A DNA stretch of 64,000 nt from Propionibacteriales bacterium (GCA_026392455.1 JAPLCB010000009.1:310001-374000), one strand, 5' to 3'; counted from the first letter of the stretch, positions 25,546 through 34,265 are shown. Numbers and translations: made by a program. The notes: generated from the letters alone by a model not told the origin.

Positions 25546-26514
25546 ATGGATTCTTGGCGATTGCGTGCCCGTCCCCCGACCTTGGTCCAACCCGTCAGGG
25601 TCGACCCGTCCGGACGCACCGGACCTACCCCCGGGCAGGCGGAGGGGCCGTCCTGGCGCTGGACCGCGCCGAGCACCTACGTCCCCGCAGCCGCGGACCG
25701 CGGGATCCCGGAGCAGCGAGTCCTCGAGGAAGCGAGCCGGCTACCGCCGTCAGGCGCAGTTACCGGTTGGGCGGCCCTCCGGCTCCACGGCGCCGGGTAC
25801 TTCGACGGCCGCGGTCCCGACGGACGGGAGCTGCCCGTCCCTTTGGTGGTGCCGCCGGGCACGCGACTGCGTGTGCTGGCCGGCACGGTCGTTCACCGGG
25901 AGAGGCTCGGCGACCACGAACGCTGCCAGGCGCAAGGCATCACGGTGACGACCCCGGAGCGGGCGTGGTTCGACGCTGCTCGACGCGCTTCGGACCTTCG
26001 CGCTGTTGTGGTGGCGACCGACATGGCGCTCGCGGCCGGAGTAGTGACCGTGTCCCAGCTCGACCAGTACCTCCGAACCAAGGACCGCTGGCCCGGGGTG
26101 ACCCGGGCGAGGACGGCACTCACTCGTGCCGACGCCCGGAGCATGTCGCCGATGGAGTCCAGGCTCCGGCTCGTGTGGACCCTGGATGCCTGTCTGCCGC
26201 CACCCCGGTGCAACTGGCCCGTGGCCGATGCCAGCGGACGGTTGATCGGTCGGCCCGACCTGCTCAGTGTCGAGCACGCCGTGGTCGCTGAGTTCGACGG
26301 CGCGGGCCACCGCTCGCGGGACCAGCATCGGGAGGACCTGCGGCGCGACGATCGTTTCCGCAGTGTTGGCCTAGAGCCGTTCCGGGTCGTCGGCGCCGAC
26401 CTCGCCGACACCGCACTGCTGCTGGACCGCATCCGTGCGGCGATCGACCGATCCCGCCAGATGGCCGCGCCTCGGACGTGGCTGCTCCTGGCAACACCCG
26501 GCCCGGTGCTCTGA
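25546..26514 (+). CDS. DUF559-like protein with restriction-endonuclease-like C-terminus
   Basis: 322 residues. The C-terminal third has the pattern of Vsr/DUF559 nuclease-fold proteins: MESRLRLVW, CNWPVADASGRLIGRPDLL, VVAEFDGAGHRSRDQHREDL and RFRSVGLEPFRVVGADL, with Asp and Glu-Phe-Asp placed like a PD-(D/E)xK core. The N-terminal part contains SGAVTGWAALRLHG and ITVTTPERAWFDAARR, common to a large actinobacterial family related in layout to AbiEi-like proteins. No partner antitoxin or restriction genes are adjacent. Nuclease activity is inferred from fold only. Multiple copies per genome are usual in Nocardioides relatives. Confidence 0.65.
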   Translation: MDSWRLRARPPTLVQPVRVDPSGRTGPTPGQAEGPSWRWTAPSTYVPAAADRGIPEQRVLEEASRLPPSGAVTGWAALRLHGAGYFDGRGPDGRELPVPLVVPPGTRLRVLAGTVVHRERLGDHERCQAQGITVTTPERAWFDAARRASDLRAVVVATDMALAAGVVTVSQLDQYLRTKDRWPGVTRARTALTRADARSMSPMESRLRLVWTLDACLPPPRCNWPVADASGRLIGRPDLLSVEHAVVAEFDGAGHRSRDQHREDLRRDDRFRSVGLEPFRVVGADLADTALLLDRIRAAIDRSRQMAAPRTWLLLATPGPVL

Positions 26515-26520
26515 CCTCGG

Positions 26521-26571
26521 TTGCCACCCAGGCCTGGTCGAACAGATCAGCCGGGCAGGCCTCCGTGGCAA
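26521..26571. terminator. Long imperfect hairpin between convergent genes
   Basis: TTGCCAC (26521-26527) pairs with GTGGCAA (26565-26571), and GGCCTG (26531-26536) pairs with CAGGCC (26556-26561), with a 3/3 internal loop. It fills the gap between the DUF559-like gene and prs, whose stop is at 26579, so it probably terminates both. Confidence 0.65.
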
Positions 26572-26578
26572 TTGACGG

Positions 26579-27568
26579 CTACGCGTGCCCGTCGAACATG
26601 CTCGTGACGCTGCCGTCCTCGAACACTTCCTTGATCGCCCGCGACAACAGGGGGGCGATCGACAAGCAGGTGAGCTTGTCGAACTCCTTCTCCGGGGCCA
26701 GCGGCAGGGTGTTGGTGATGACCACCTCGACGGCCGGGGAGTTCTTCAACCGGTCGACGGCGGGGTCGGAGAGGATCGCGTGGGTAGCGGCGATGATGAC
26801 GCCGGCAGCGCCGTCCTTCATCAGGGCCTCGGCGGCCTTCACGATGGTGCCGCCGGTGTCGATGATGTCGTCGGTCAGCACGCACATCCGGCCCTTGACG
26901 TCACCGACGACCCGGTTGGCGACGGACTCGTTGGGCCGGTCGATGTTCCGGGTCTTGTGGATGAAGGCCAGCGGTACGCCGCCCAGGCGCTCGGACCAGC
27001 GTTCGGCGACCTTGATCCGACCGGCGTCGGGCGAGACGACGGCGAGCTGCCCCATGTGCCCGTCGCCGTACTTCGCACTGATGTAGTCGGTGAGGATGGG
27101 CAGCGCCATCAGGTGGTCGACGGGACCGTCGAAGAAGCCCTGGAGCTGGTCGGCGTGCAGGTCGACGGTGATGATCCGGTCGGCGCCGGCGGTCTTGAAC
27201 AGGTCGGCCATCAACCGGGCCGAGATCGGCTCGCGACCCCGGTGCTTCTTGTCCTGGCGGCTGTAGCCCCAGAACGGCATCACGACGGTGATCCGCTTGG
27301 CGGACGCACGCTTGAGCGCGTCGACCATGATCAGGTGCTCCATGATCCACTCGTTGACCGGAGCGGTGTGGCTCTGGATCACGAACGCGTCGCAGCCACG
27401 GACGGACTCCTCGTACCGGACGTAGATCTCCGAGTTCGCGAACTCGTACGCCGACGTCGGCACGAGATCGATGTCGAGCTCCTTGGCGACCTCGGCAGCC
27501 AGGCCGGGGTGTGCCCGGCCGCTGAAGACCATCAGGTTCTTCTCGGTCGTCTTCTTGATCTCGCTCAC
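26579..27568 (-). CDS. prs: Ribose-phosphate pyrophosphokinase
   Basis: Makes PRPP from ribose-5-phosphate and ATP for nucleotide, histidine and cell-wall arabinan precursors. 329 residues with FSGRAHPGLAAEVAKEL, the ATP region PFWGYSRQDKKHRGREPIS, the metal-binding VDLHADQLQGFF and the PRPP loop LTDDIIDTGGTI. The GTG start at 27568 has GAGGAG upstream and begins MSEIKK. It follows glmU, as in mycobacteria. Confidence 0.97.
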   Translation of the reverse strand: MSEIKKTTEKNLMVFSGRAHPGLAAEVAKELDIDLVPTSAYEFANSEIYVRYEESVRGCDAFVIQSHTAPVNEWIMEHLIMVDALKRASAKRITVVMPFWGYSRQDKKHRGREPISARLMADLFKTAGADRIITVDLHADQLQGFFDGPVDHLMALPILTDYISAKYGDGHMGQLAVVSPDAGRIKVAERWSERLGGVPLAFIHKTRNIDRPNESVANRVVGDVKGRMCVLTDDIIDTGGTIVKAAEALMKDGAAGVIIAATHAILSDPAVDRLKNSPAVEVVITNTLPLAPEKEFDKLTCLSIAPLLSRAIKEVFEDGSVTSMFDGHA

Positions 27569-27688
27569 GCTGGGCAGCTCCTCGGCACCACGGGTCCAGT
27601 CAGGGACGATTCTCACCTACGGACGCCCGAGGCCCCAACCACATCGACCTACGTGCCAGCATCTGGACGAACAATCCGTCCACGGACC

Positions 27689-29128
27689 CTAGTCGTCCGT
27701 CCCAGCAGCCTCAGCAGCCTCAGCCGCTCTGGCCTGAGCCGTCCCGGCGCGGTTCTTCTGCGCCCAGTTCTTGAAGTGGCGCTGCGGACCGCTGGTCACC
27801 GCGAGCGCACCGGGCGGGACGTCGTTGCGGATCGTGCTGCCCGCCCCGGTCGCCGCCCCGTCCCCGACGGTCACCGGCGCGACGAAGGTGTTGTTGCTGG
27901 CTGTCTTCGCGTGCGCCCCGATCACGGTCCGGTGCTTGGCGACTCCGTCGAAGTTGGCGAAGATCGTGCCGGCGCCGATGTTGGCGCCCTCGCCGATGGT
28001 GGCGTCGCCGACGTACGACAGGTGCGGGACCTTCGCGCCGACACCGATCTGGGCGTTCTTGGTCTCCACGAAGGCGCCGATCTTGCCGTCCGTCCCGAGC
28101 TCGGTGCCCGGCCGCAGGTACGAGAACGGTCCGACGGTGGCACCCGCACCGATCACGGCCAGCTCCCCGTGGGTCCGGACGACCGTCGCGCCGGCGCCGA
28201 CCTCCACGTCCTTCAACGTGGAGTCCGGGCCGATCACGGCGTCCTCCGCGACGACGGTGGTGCCGAGCAGCTGCACCCCCGGGAGCAGGGTCACGTCCGC
28301 GGCGAGCACGACGTCGGCGTCGATCCAGGTGCTGGTCGGATCAACGACGGTGACGCCTTCGCGCATCCACCTCTCCACGATCCGGCGGTTCATCTCGGCG
28401 GCCAGCGCGGCCAGCTGGACGCGGTCGTTGGCGCCCTCGGTCTGCATCACGTCGACCAGCTCGAACGCTCCGACCGTGCGGCCGTCGGTTCGAGCCAGGC
28501 CGACCGTGTCGGTCAGGTAGTACTCACCGTTGGCGTTCTGGTTGCTCAGCCGCGGCAGCGCTGCGTCCAGGAAGTCGGCGTCGAAGGCCAGGATCCCGCT
28601 GTTGATCTCGGCGATCGCGGCCTGCTCGGGGGTGGCGTCCTTCTGCTCGACGATCGCTTCCACCCCGCCGTCGGCACCGCGGACGATCCGGCCGTAGCCG
28701 TCCGGCCGGGCGACGACGCCGGTCAGGACCGTGACGGCGTGGGCCGAGGCTTCGTGCGCGGCAGCGAAGGCCACCAGGGAACCGCCCTCCAGCAGCGGGG
28801 TGTCGCCGTAGGCGACGATCACGGTGCCGGTGCGCGCCTCGACCGGCAGCGCTTCCCAGGCGATCCGGACCGCGTGACCGGTGCCCTCCTGGGACTCCTG
28901 CACCGCCAGGACGACGCCCGGGACGAGCGCCTCGATGTGGGGGGCGACCTGCTCGCGCTGGTTGCCCACGACCGCGACGATCCGGGTCGGGTCGAGCGCG
29001 GCGGCGGCGTGCAGGACGTGCCCGACCATGCTCCGGCCGGCGATCGGGTGCAGCACCTTCATCGTCTTGGACTTCATCCGGGTGCCACCACCGGCAGCCA
29101 GCACGATGATCGTCAGATCCTGCGGCAC
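27689..29128 (-). CDS. glmU: Bifunctional UDP-N-acetylglucosamine pyrophosphorylase / glucosamine-1-phosphate acetyltransferase
   Basis: Last two steps to UDP-GlcNAc, a peptidoglycan precursor. The N-terminal uridylyltransferase domain starts LAAGGGTRMKS and has YGDTPLL and NSGILAF; the C-terminal left-handed beta-helix acetyltransferase has repeated hexapeptides (AVIGPDSTLKD, GAFVETKNAQIGVG, NIGAGTIFANFDG). The GTG start at 29128 has GAGGAGG seven bases upstream. The C-terminus is an alanine-rich tail. 479 residues is normal. Confidence 0.97.
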   Translation of the reverse strand: MPQDLTIIVLAAGGGTRMKSKTMKVLHPIAGRSMVGHVLHAAAALDPTRIVAVVGNQREQVAPHIEALVPGVVLAVQESQEGTGHAVRIAWEALPVEARTGTVIVAYGDTPLLEGGSLVAFAAAHEASAHAVTVLTGVVARPDGYGRIVRGADGGVEAIVEQKDATPEQAAIAEINSGILAFDADFLDAALPRLSNQNANGEYYLTDTVGLARTDGRTVGAFELVDVMQTEGANDRVQLAALAAEMNRRIVERWMREGVTVVDPTSTWIDADVVLAADVTLLPGVQLLGTTVVAEDAVIGPDSTLKDVEVGAGATVVRTHGELAVIGAGATVGPFSYLRPGTELGTDGKIGAFVETKNAQIGVGAKVPHLSYVGDATIGEGANIGAGTIFANFDGVAKHRTVIGAHAKTASNNTFVAPVTVGDGAATGAGSTIRNDVPPGALAVTSGPQRHFKNWAQKNRAGTAQARAAEAAEAAGTDD

Positions 29129-29178
29129 AAATCCTCCTCGTCGACGCTGGACAAGCACTTCACCTTACTCTTGGGCGC

Positions 29179-30198
29179 ATGCCTCCCTCCCCCTTGGCCG
29201 AACGCCTGCTCGACGCCCAGGTCGCCTGGCTCGTCGACCAGCTGACCGGAGCGCAGCTGCCCGACCTGATCGCCCAGGACGTCGACGAGCTGCTCGCCAC
29301 CGGCTCCCGCCTGTCGGTGAACGACCTGGTCGAGGCTTCCGCGGTGAAGAACCTGATCCACCTGGTGCTCGACAAGGTTCCCCCGAGTGCTGCCGCGAGC
29401 ACCCTGGTCGCGGCCGCGGCGGAGGTGGCCTACGACGGCCCCGCCGAGGAGTTCACCCTGGCCGACGTGATCGACCGGGAGAACGTCGAGAGCCTGGTCT
29501 CCGAGGTGCTCGGGATGACCGACATCGCCGAGAAGTTCCTCGACGAGATCGCCGAGAGCCCGCTGGTCGCGGGCCTGTCGTCGCGGTTCGTCGGCCGGAT
29601 CGTCGGCGACATGGTGCAGGCCAACCAGGCGATGGCCGACAAGATCCCCGGCCTCGGTTCGCTGGTCTCGTTCGGCACGAGCGCCGCCGGCAAGGTGGTC
29701 GGCGCCGCGGACAAGCAGCTGCAGCAGGTCCTGGGCGAGACCGCCGGCAAGGGCGCGACGTTCGCGATGCGCCGGCTGAACAAGGTCGTCATCGACACGT
29801 TGAAGGACCCGACGGCCCGGGACGCGGCACTCCAGGTGTTCGACCTGTACGCCGACAAGCCGGTCGTGCGCGTCAACCAGCTGGGCACCCGCGAGGACAT
29901 CCAACGGGTTGCCGGCCTGCTCCAGGACATCGTGATCGCGGGCGCCCCGACCGAACCGCTGGTCGCGCTGGTCGACGCCCTGGTCGACGCGTTCTTCGCC
30001 GAGTACGGCGAGCACCCGGCGACGACCCTGCTCGACGACCTGGACATCACCCGCAACGACATCGTCGCCCAGGCCACCGCGATCGTGCCCGGGTTGCTGG
30101 CCTCGGCGCACGAGTCCGGCGAGCTGGACCGACTGGTCCGGGTCCGGCTGGCGCCGTTCTTCAGCTCCCCGGCGGTCGCCGAGATCCTCGGCTCCTGA
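29179..30198 (+). CDS. Conserved-looking helical protein of unknown function
   Basis: 339 residues, soluble, rich in alanine, leucine and aspartate and probably all-helical. It starts with MPPSPLAERLLDAQVAWLVDQ and has internally similar segments (LVDALVDAFFAEYG, LLDDLDITRNDI). No catalytic motif or signal peptide is seen. It is divergent from glmU with 50 bases between starts, so the promoters must overlap. I do not recognise a family with known function. Confidence 0.7.
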   Translation: MPPSPLAERLLDAQVAWLVDQLTGAQLPDLIAQDVDELLATGSRLSVNDLVEASAVKNLIHLVLDKVPPSAAASTLVAAAAEVAYDGPAEEFTLADVIDRENVESLVSEVLGMTDIAEKFLDEIAESPLVAGLSSRFVGRIVGDMVQANQAMADKIPGLGSLVSFGTSAAGKVVGAADKQLQQVLGETAGKGATFAMRRLNKVVIDTLKDPTARDAALQVFDLYADKPVVRVNQLGTREDIQRVAGLLQDIVIAGAPTEPLVALVDALVDAFFAEYGEHPATTLLDDLDITRNDIVAQATAIVPGLLASAHESGELDRLVRVRLAPFFSSPAVAEILGS

Positions 30199-30200
30199 CC

Positions 30201-31406
30201 TCAGTCGGTCCGACCGACGGCACCCGGGACGGCATCGACCAGGTCGTGCACCATGCCGTGCTCGGCCTTGAGTCGAGCCAGCTCGCGCTCGCGGTGGAGG
30301 TAGCCGGCGGCAGTGACCCGGGTCCGACCTCGAACCAGCAGACGGGCCTGGTCCAGCCCGAGGAGCACCGGACGGGCGGCCCGGACGACGTGCTTGGTCG
30401 CGCCGTCGGGGATGCCGAGGCTGTCGGCCGCGGCGTCGCCCAGGAAGACCCGGGACATCCCGTACATCAGCGCCGTCGCGGTGCGCTCCCGCCACGGGCC
30501 CGTCCCCGGCAGCACGGTGGCGAGCTGGGGAGCGAGGTAGCCCTCGGTCAGCGCCCGGACGAAGTCACGGCTGTACTGGTCCGGCCCGGGCGAGGTGAGC
30601 CGGTAGAGCTCCTCGATCGCCACGTGGTCCGCCTCGGCGCTCGGGTTGAGGGCGTCGTCGACGCCGATCACGTGCCCGACGTAGCGCCACAGGTGGTAGA
30701 TGTCGTCGAGCTCGGCGGGCCGGAGCCGGACTCCGAGCCGGGCCATCGCCGCCAGCGAGATGTGACCGAACTCGGCCAGCGTGAACGCCATGTAGGGCTG
30801 CGGGACGGGGACCCCCCAGGCAGCGTGGTCCCACTCCTCGGCCCGGTGGATGTGCTTGCGGACGTGGGCGTGGATCATCCGGACCCGCACGGTTCGGCTG
30901 AGGCCGGGACCGTCGAGAGCCATCCCGCCGGGCCGGACCACCTGGGAGAGCCACTCCCCCACCTCGATGGAGCGGACCGCGGGCTGGGTGCCGTAACGCC
31001 CGGTCAGCAGCAGCGGCCGGGCCGCGATCCAGTTGTCGGCCCCGGCCAGCAGCGAGGCCGCGCCGAGCACCAGCCCCCACTGGGCCGAGTAGCGGACCAG
31101 GACGTCGCTGGCGCGGTCGAGGCGCTCGCGCTCGAGCCAGGGCGGCTCGCTGGCGAGGTGCTCAAGCAGGGCAGCGGCGGTGGGGGACGCGGCCTGGACG
31201 GCACCGAGCCCGGACTCCAGCGCGGTCCGCACCTCCCGGGCAGCGGCCGGACCGACCGGGTCGTTGACCACCGCATCGGCCAGCGGGTCGCCGTGCCACA
31301 TCCCGGCCAGCCAGGCGGTGCCGAGGTCGCCGTACCGGGTGACCGCGAGGTCGGCGTGGCGCAGGGCGGTGGGCGCGCCGGTACCGGCGAGGTCCTCGAC
31401 CGTCAC
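30201..31406 (-). CDS. MpaB/Lcp-type heme oxygenase family protein (DUF2236)
   Basis: 401-residue protein of the oxygenase family that includes fungal MpaB and bacterial latex-clearing protein, which use heme to cleave isoprenoid or polyprenyl chains. Characteristic segments are YGDLGTAWLAGMWHGDPLADAV split over residues 26-47, VRMIHAHVRKHI near residue 177, VPQPYMAFTLAEFG and LWRYVGHVIGVDDALNP. No signal peptide is seen. It overlaps the SRPBCC gene by four bases. Activity and substrate are unproven. Confidence 0.78.
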   Translation of the reverse strand: MTVEDLAGTGAPTALRHADLAVTRYGDLGTAWLAGMWHGDPLADAVVNDPVGPAAAREVRTALESGLGAVQAASPTAAALLEHLASEPPWLERERLDRASDVLVRYSAQWGLVLGAASLLAGADNWIAARPLLLTGRYGTQPAVRSIEVGEWLSQVVRPGGMALDGPGLSRTVRVRMIHAHVRKHIHRAEEWDHAAWGVPVPQPYMAFTLAEFGHISLAAMARLGVRLRPAELDDIYHLWRYVGHVIGVDDALNPSAEADHVAIEELYRLTSPGPDQYSRDFVRALTEGYLAPQLATVLPGTGPWRERTATALMYGMSRVFLGDAAADSLGIPDGATKHVVRAARPVLLGLDQARLLVRGRTRVTAAGYLHRERELARLKAEHGMVHDLVDAVPGAVGRTD

Positions 31407-31849
31407 CGCGACCGCTGCTCGAGGTTGCGGACCAGGGTCTCGCTGGTGTGCCGGATCGCGATCCCGACGAACGGCTTCATCGCCGCGGCCATCGCGGCAC
31501 CGGCCGGGCCGCCGGGCAACGTGTAGCTGATCACGGCATCCACCCGGGTGCGGCCGGCGGCGACCTCGGTGAAGGTCCAGCGCTGGGTGTTGCGGATCCC
31601 CTTGACCGAGGTGAACTCGATCAGCCGGTCCTGCTCCCAGGAGGTGCAGTGGATCCGCGAGGTGAGCGAGACGCCGACCTTCATCACGCCGTCGTACTGG
31701 GCGCCGACGCCGCGCACCTGGCTGCCGACCGGCTCGATCGCGTGCAGGCCGTACATCCAGTCACGGGTGTTGGTGTGGTCGTCGACGTAGGCGAACACCT
31801 CGGCCACCGGCGCCGCGATCTCGACGCTCTGCTCCACGATTGAAGGCAC
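31403..31849 (-). CDS. SRPBCC (polyketide-cyclase/START-like) family protein
   Basis: 148-residue helix-grip protein that typically binds a hydrophobic ligand in a cavity. The typical beginning VEQSVEIAAPVAEVFAYVDDH and WTFTEVAAGRTRVDAVISY are present, with a C-terminal helix SETLVRNLEQRSR. The stop overlaps the start of the MpaB-like gene (GTGA), so the two are co-translated. It may carry a lipid or aid the neighbouring oxygenase; that is inference. Confidence 0.8.
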   Translation of the reverse strand: MPSIVEQSVEIAAPVAEVFAYVDDHTNTRDWMYGLHAIEPVGSQVRGVGAQYDGVMKVGVSLTSRIHCTSWEQDRLIEFTSVKGIRNTQRWTFTEVAAGRTRVDAVISYTLPGGPAGAAMAAAMKPFVGIAIRHTSETLVRNLEQRSR

Positions 31850-31893
31850 GATCGGATTCTGGCACGCGGCGGCCGAGGTCGCCGCGGTTCGGG

Positions 31894-32646
31894 TCAGAGC
31901 GGGAGCACGTGCCGCAGCACTCCGGTGCCGACCAGGCGGCCGGCCAGGGTGCGGATGAAGTCGAGGGCGTCGATCTCCACCCGCTCACCACCCTGTCCCT
32001 GGCTGAACGTTCCACCAGCCGGGCCGGTCAGCGTCAGCGCGAAGGGCTCGCCGTGCAGCGCCGCCCACTCGGCGACGATGTCGGCGACCAACCGGCCGTC
32101 GTGCGCCGGGTCGAGCTCCATCGGTCGGCCGATCGCGACGTGGATGTCGATCCGGTGGGCCCAGACGTCGCGGGTGAAGCCGACCTCGAGCAGGTAGTTC
32201 ACCGGCTTCCAGCCGATCGGGTCGCCGAACGGGACCGGGGTGTAGCGCATCGGCAGCGGAGTCCCGAAGCGTCCCTTCACGGCGCGGGCACCGATGGCGG
32301 CGACCTGCTCGACGACCTCGGCGTTGCTCAGCCCGGAGCGCTCCCGGATCTGCAGCTCGTTCATCCCGTCGACCCAGTGGTGCGAGTCGATCTCCTTGTT
32401 GAGCGGGACGCCGCGGCGCAGCTGGTGCAGGAACACCAGCGGGGAGGCCTGGGCCTCGCTGGACCCGAGGACGTGCAGGACCATCTTGCGCACGTCCCAG
32501 CCGACGCAGTCGGTGTCGGCGGCCCACTCCTGCGGGGTCAGTGAGGCCACCAGGGCGGCGAACTTGTCGAACTCGTCGGTCGCAAGGACACGGGCTTCCT
32601 TCCGTGCGATGCGGGCGTCCTTGAGGGTGCTGTGGTCGGTCTTCAT
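31894..32646 (-). CDS. Mycothiol-dependent maleylpyruvate isomerase-like (DinB-fold) protein
   Basis: 250 residues. The MDMPI N-terminal four-helix domain is shown by EWAADTDCVGWDVRKMVLHVLGSSEA split over residues 38-63, with conserved Trp and His metal ligands, and later DVWAHRIDIHVAIGRP. Most family members have unknown substrates and use mycothiol as cofactor. Its start overlaps the TetR gene stop by four bases (ATGA), giving one transcript. Confidence 0.8.
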   Translation of the reverse strand: MKTDHSTLKDARIARKEARVLATDEFDKFAALVASLTPQEWAADTDCVGWDVRKMVLHVLGSSEAQASPLVFLHQLRRGVPLNKEIDSHHWVDGMNELQIRERSGLSNAEVVEQVAAIGARAVKGRFGTPLPMRYTPVPFGDPIGWKPVNYLLEVGFTRDVWAHRIDIHVAIGRPMELDPAHDGRLVADIVAEWAALHGEPFALTLTGPAGGTFSQGQGGERVEIDALDFIRTLAGRLVGTGVLRHVLPL

Positions 32647-33227
32647 CGGGAGGTCCTCTCGTGGGCATCGTCGGCCAGGAGGTCGACCATGCGGTCCAGG
32701 TGCTGGGTCCAGCGGGTGCCGCCGGGTTCGTTGCTGAGCTGGGCCTCGATCAGGCCGGCGACCATCGCCACCAGGCAGTCGACGTCACCGGGGTCGGTGA
32801 TCCCGGCCGCGTTCATCACCGCGCCGGCCCGGCTCAGGGCGTCGACGGCGACCGCGTAGGACTCCGCGCTCGGCTCGAAACCGGGGATCACCCGGCGGAA
32901 GAGCAGCGAGTTGCGGGCCGGGTCCTCCACGGCGAAGGCTGCGAAGGCCTGCATGAACGCCTTGAGGGCGGCCCGGGGGTCGTCGGGCAGATCGAGGGAG
33001 GACAGCCGAGCGACGAGCTCTCGGTTGCCGTGGGCGAACATCGCGTCGTACAGGGCGTTCTTGGAGTCGAAGTAGGCGTAGAGCGACGGCTGCCGCATGC
33101 CGACCTCCTTGGCCAGGGCGTGCAGCGAGACCAGCTGGATGCCGCGCTCACGCGCCAGTCCCCAGGCCGCCTCCACGATCGAGGCGATCTTGAGCTCGCG
33201 GCGCTGGGCGACCTTGTCGACGACCAT
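32643..33227 (-). CDS. TetR-family regulator of the downstream oxygenase cluster
   Basis: 194 residues with an N-terminal helix-turn-helix (IVEAAWGLARERGIQLVSLHALAKEVGMRQPSLYAYFDSK, residues about 17-56) and a ligand-binding C-terminus. It is first in a run with the isomerase-like, SRPBCC and MpaB-like genes. Two near-identical palindromes lie 33-70 bases upstream of its start, so autorepression is likely. Confidence 0.9.
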   Translation of the reverse strand: MVVDKVAQRRELKIASIVEAAWGLARERGIQLVSLHALAKEVGMRQPSLYAYFDSKNALYDAMFAHGNRELVARLSSLDLPDDPRAALKAFMQAFAAFAVEDPARNSLLFRRVIPGFEPSAESYAVAVDALSRAGAVMNAAGITDPGDVDCLVAMVAGLIEAQLSNEPGGTRWTQHLDRMVDLLADDAHERTSR

Positions 33228-33259
33228 CTGGTTCCTGCTCCCCTTCGTCAGCGGTAATG

Positions 33260-33296
33260 CCTATCACTGATAGGACTCTTGCCTATTACTGATAGG
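33260..33296. promoter_or_regulatory. Two tandem TetR operator candidates
   Basis: Palindromes CCTATCACTGATAGG at 33260-33274 and CCTATTACTGATAGG at 33282-33296, centres 22 bases apart (two helical turns). They lie just upstream of the TetR start at 33227 and about 50-80 bases upstream of the divergent lipoprotein gene. Arms CCTATC/GATAGG have a three-base spacer. This is the clearest operator in the window. Confidence 0.75.
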
Positions 33297-33343
33297 AATG
33301 TCAAGACCTCCCGGGTCTTGCCTCCGTGAACGAGACTGGACCC

Positions 33344-33754
33344 ATGCAGAACACCTACGCCGCCGCGTCCCTGACCGCCCTCCTCCTCCTGGGCGGCACC
33401 GCCTGCGGAGGCGCCGACGAGGTACTCGGCAACGCCGCGAACGCGGCCGGTTGCGCAGCAGCCCGACAAGCGGTCGCGCCGGTCAAGGACAGCGTCCGGT
33501 CGGCTGTCGAAGACCTCGGAGTCGACACCAGCGGAGCGCAGCGGGAACTGAAGGCGCTCAAGGCGACGATCGACACGGCGGCGGGAACCGTCACCGGCGA
33601 GGTGCAGCAGTCCCTGAAGAAGATCAGCGGCGACCTCGGCACCCTGATCGACCAGGCCCGCGCGTCGGCCCGCGGCGGCGTCGACCAGGCCGCCGTGGAC
33701 CGCGCTCAGGCGGACCTCGGCAGTGCCGTCGACGACGTCGCCAACGTCTGCTGA
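33344..33754 (+). CDS. Small lipoprotein of unknown function
   Basis: 136 residues. A short lipoprotein signal ends in GGTAC with Cys21. The mature part is helical, with heptad-like patterns (LKALKATIDTAAGTVTGEV, LKKISGDLGTLIDQA) suggesting a coiled coil, and ends QADLGSAVDDVANVC with a C-terminal cysteine. The ATG at 33344 is preferred over GTG 33326. A degenerate copy of its 3' end lies at 36221-36291. Confidence 0.75.
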   Translation: MQNTYAAASLTALLLLGGTACGGADEVLGNAANAAGCAAARQAVAPVKDSVRSAVEDLGVDTSGAQRELKALKATIDTAAGTVTGEVQQSLKKISGDLGTLIDQARASARGGVDQAAVDRAQADLGSAVDDVANVC

Positions 33755-33808
33755 CAGCGTGTAGTCACCGGCCCTGAGAAGGAGCACAATCCTTCCAGGA
33801 GGTTCGCC

Positions 33809-34099
33809 GTGGCGGCAGTGCACAAGGGTCGGTTCACGGCCGACGTCGGCTCTCTGGGAGACGAGGTCGTGGTCTTCATGATCGGCATGAGGATCAACAA
33901 GCCGTGGAAGATCCGCACCTGGCGGCCAGCCTTCGTCGCGATGCCGAGGATGCTCACGTACCTCGAGCAGCATCCCGAGAAGGGACTCCTCGCCTACGCC
34001 GCCGCGACCAACCTGGTCCCGGTCAGACGAGGGCGCGACTCCGCCGCTGCTCGCATCGGAGCAACCGAGCAGGGCGAGCCCGCAGTCCCGCTCGACTGA
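33809..34099 (+). CDS. DUF4188-like protein, apparently internally shortened
   Basis: 96 residues starting at GTG with a strong AGGAGG six bases upstream. The beginning matches the DUF4188 (heme-degrading-monooxygenase-like) pattern: VVVFMIGMRINKPWKIRTWRP and FVAMPRMLTYLEQHPEKG. Family members are usually about 150-160 residues, with a central Trp-rich part ending in a C-terminus like LAAATDLVPV. Here that C-terminal-like segment (AYAAATNLVPVRRGRD) follows directly at residue 64, so the middle third seems missing in frame. It could be a decayed gene or a shortened functional form. Confidence 0.6.
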   Translation: MAAVHKGRFTADVGSLGDEVVVFMIGMRINKPWKIRTWRPAFVAMPRMLTYLEQHPEKGLLAYAAATNLVPVRRGRDSAAARIGATEQGEPAVPLD

Positions 34100-34265
34100 A
34101 GTTCTCCCCAGTCCCACCGACGTCGCGCCTACCCCGGTCGCGACCCAGTCGTCGCGCCTCCGTGCACCAAAAGTGACATTTGCGGCGCCCCCGACGCTCT
34201 ACAGGTAGCAGGTAGATGTCGACAGCCGGGTTGCTACCGCGGCGCGCGCACGAACTGGGGGAACC

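Noticed and set aside
25546-26514. DUF559-like gene as part of a toxin-antitoxin or restriction pair
   Set aside because: No partner gene lies on either side; both neighbours are housekeeping genes.
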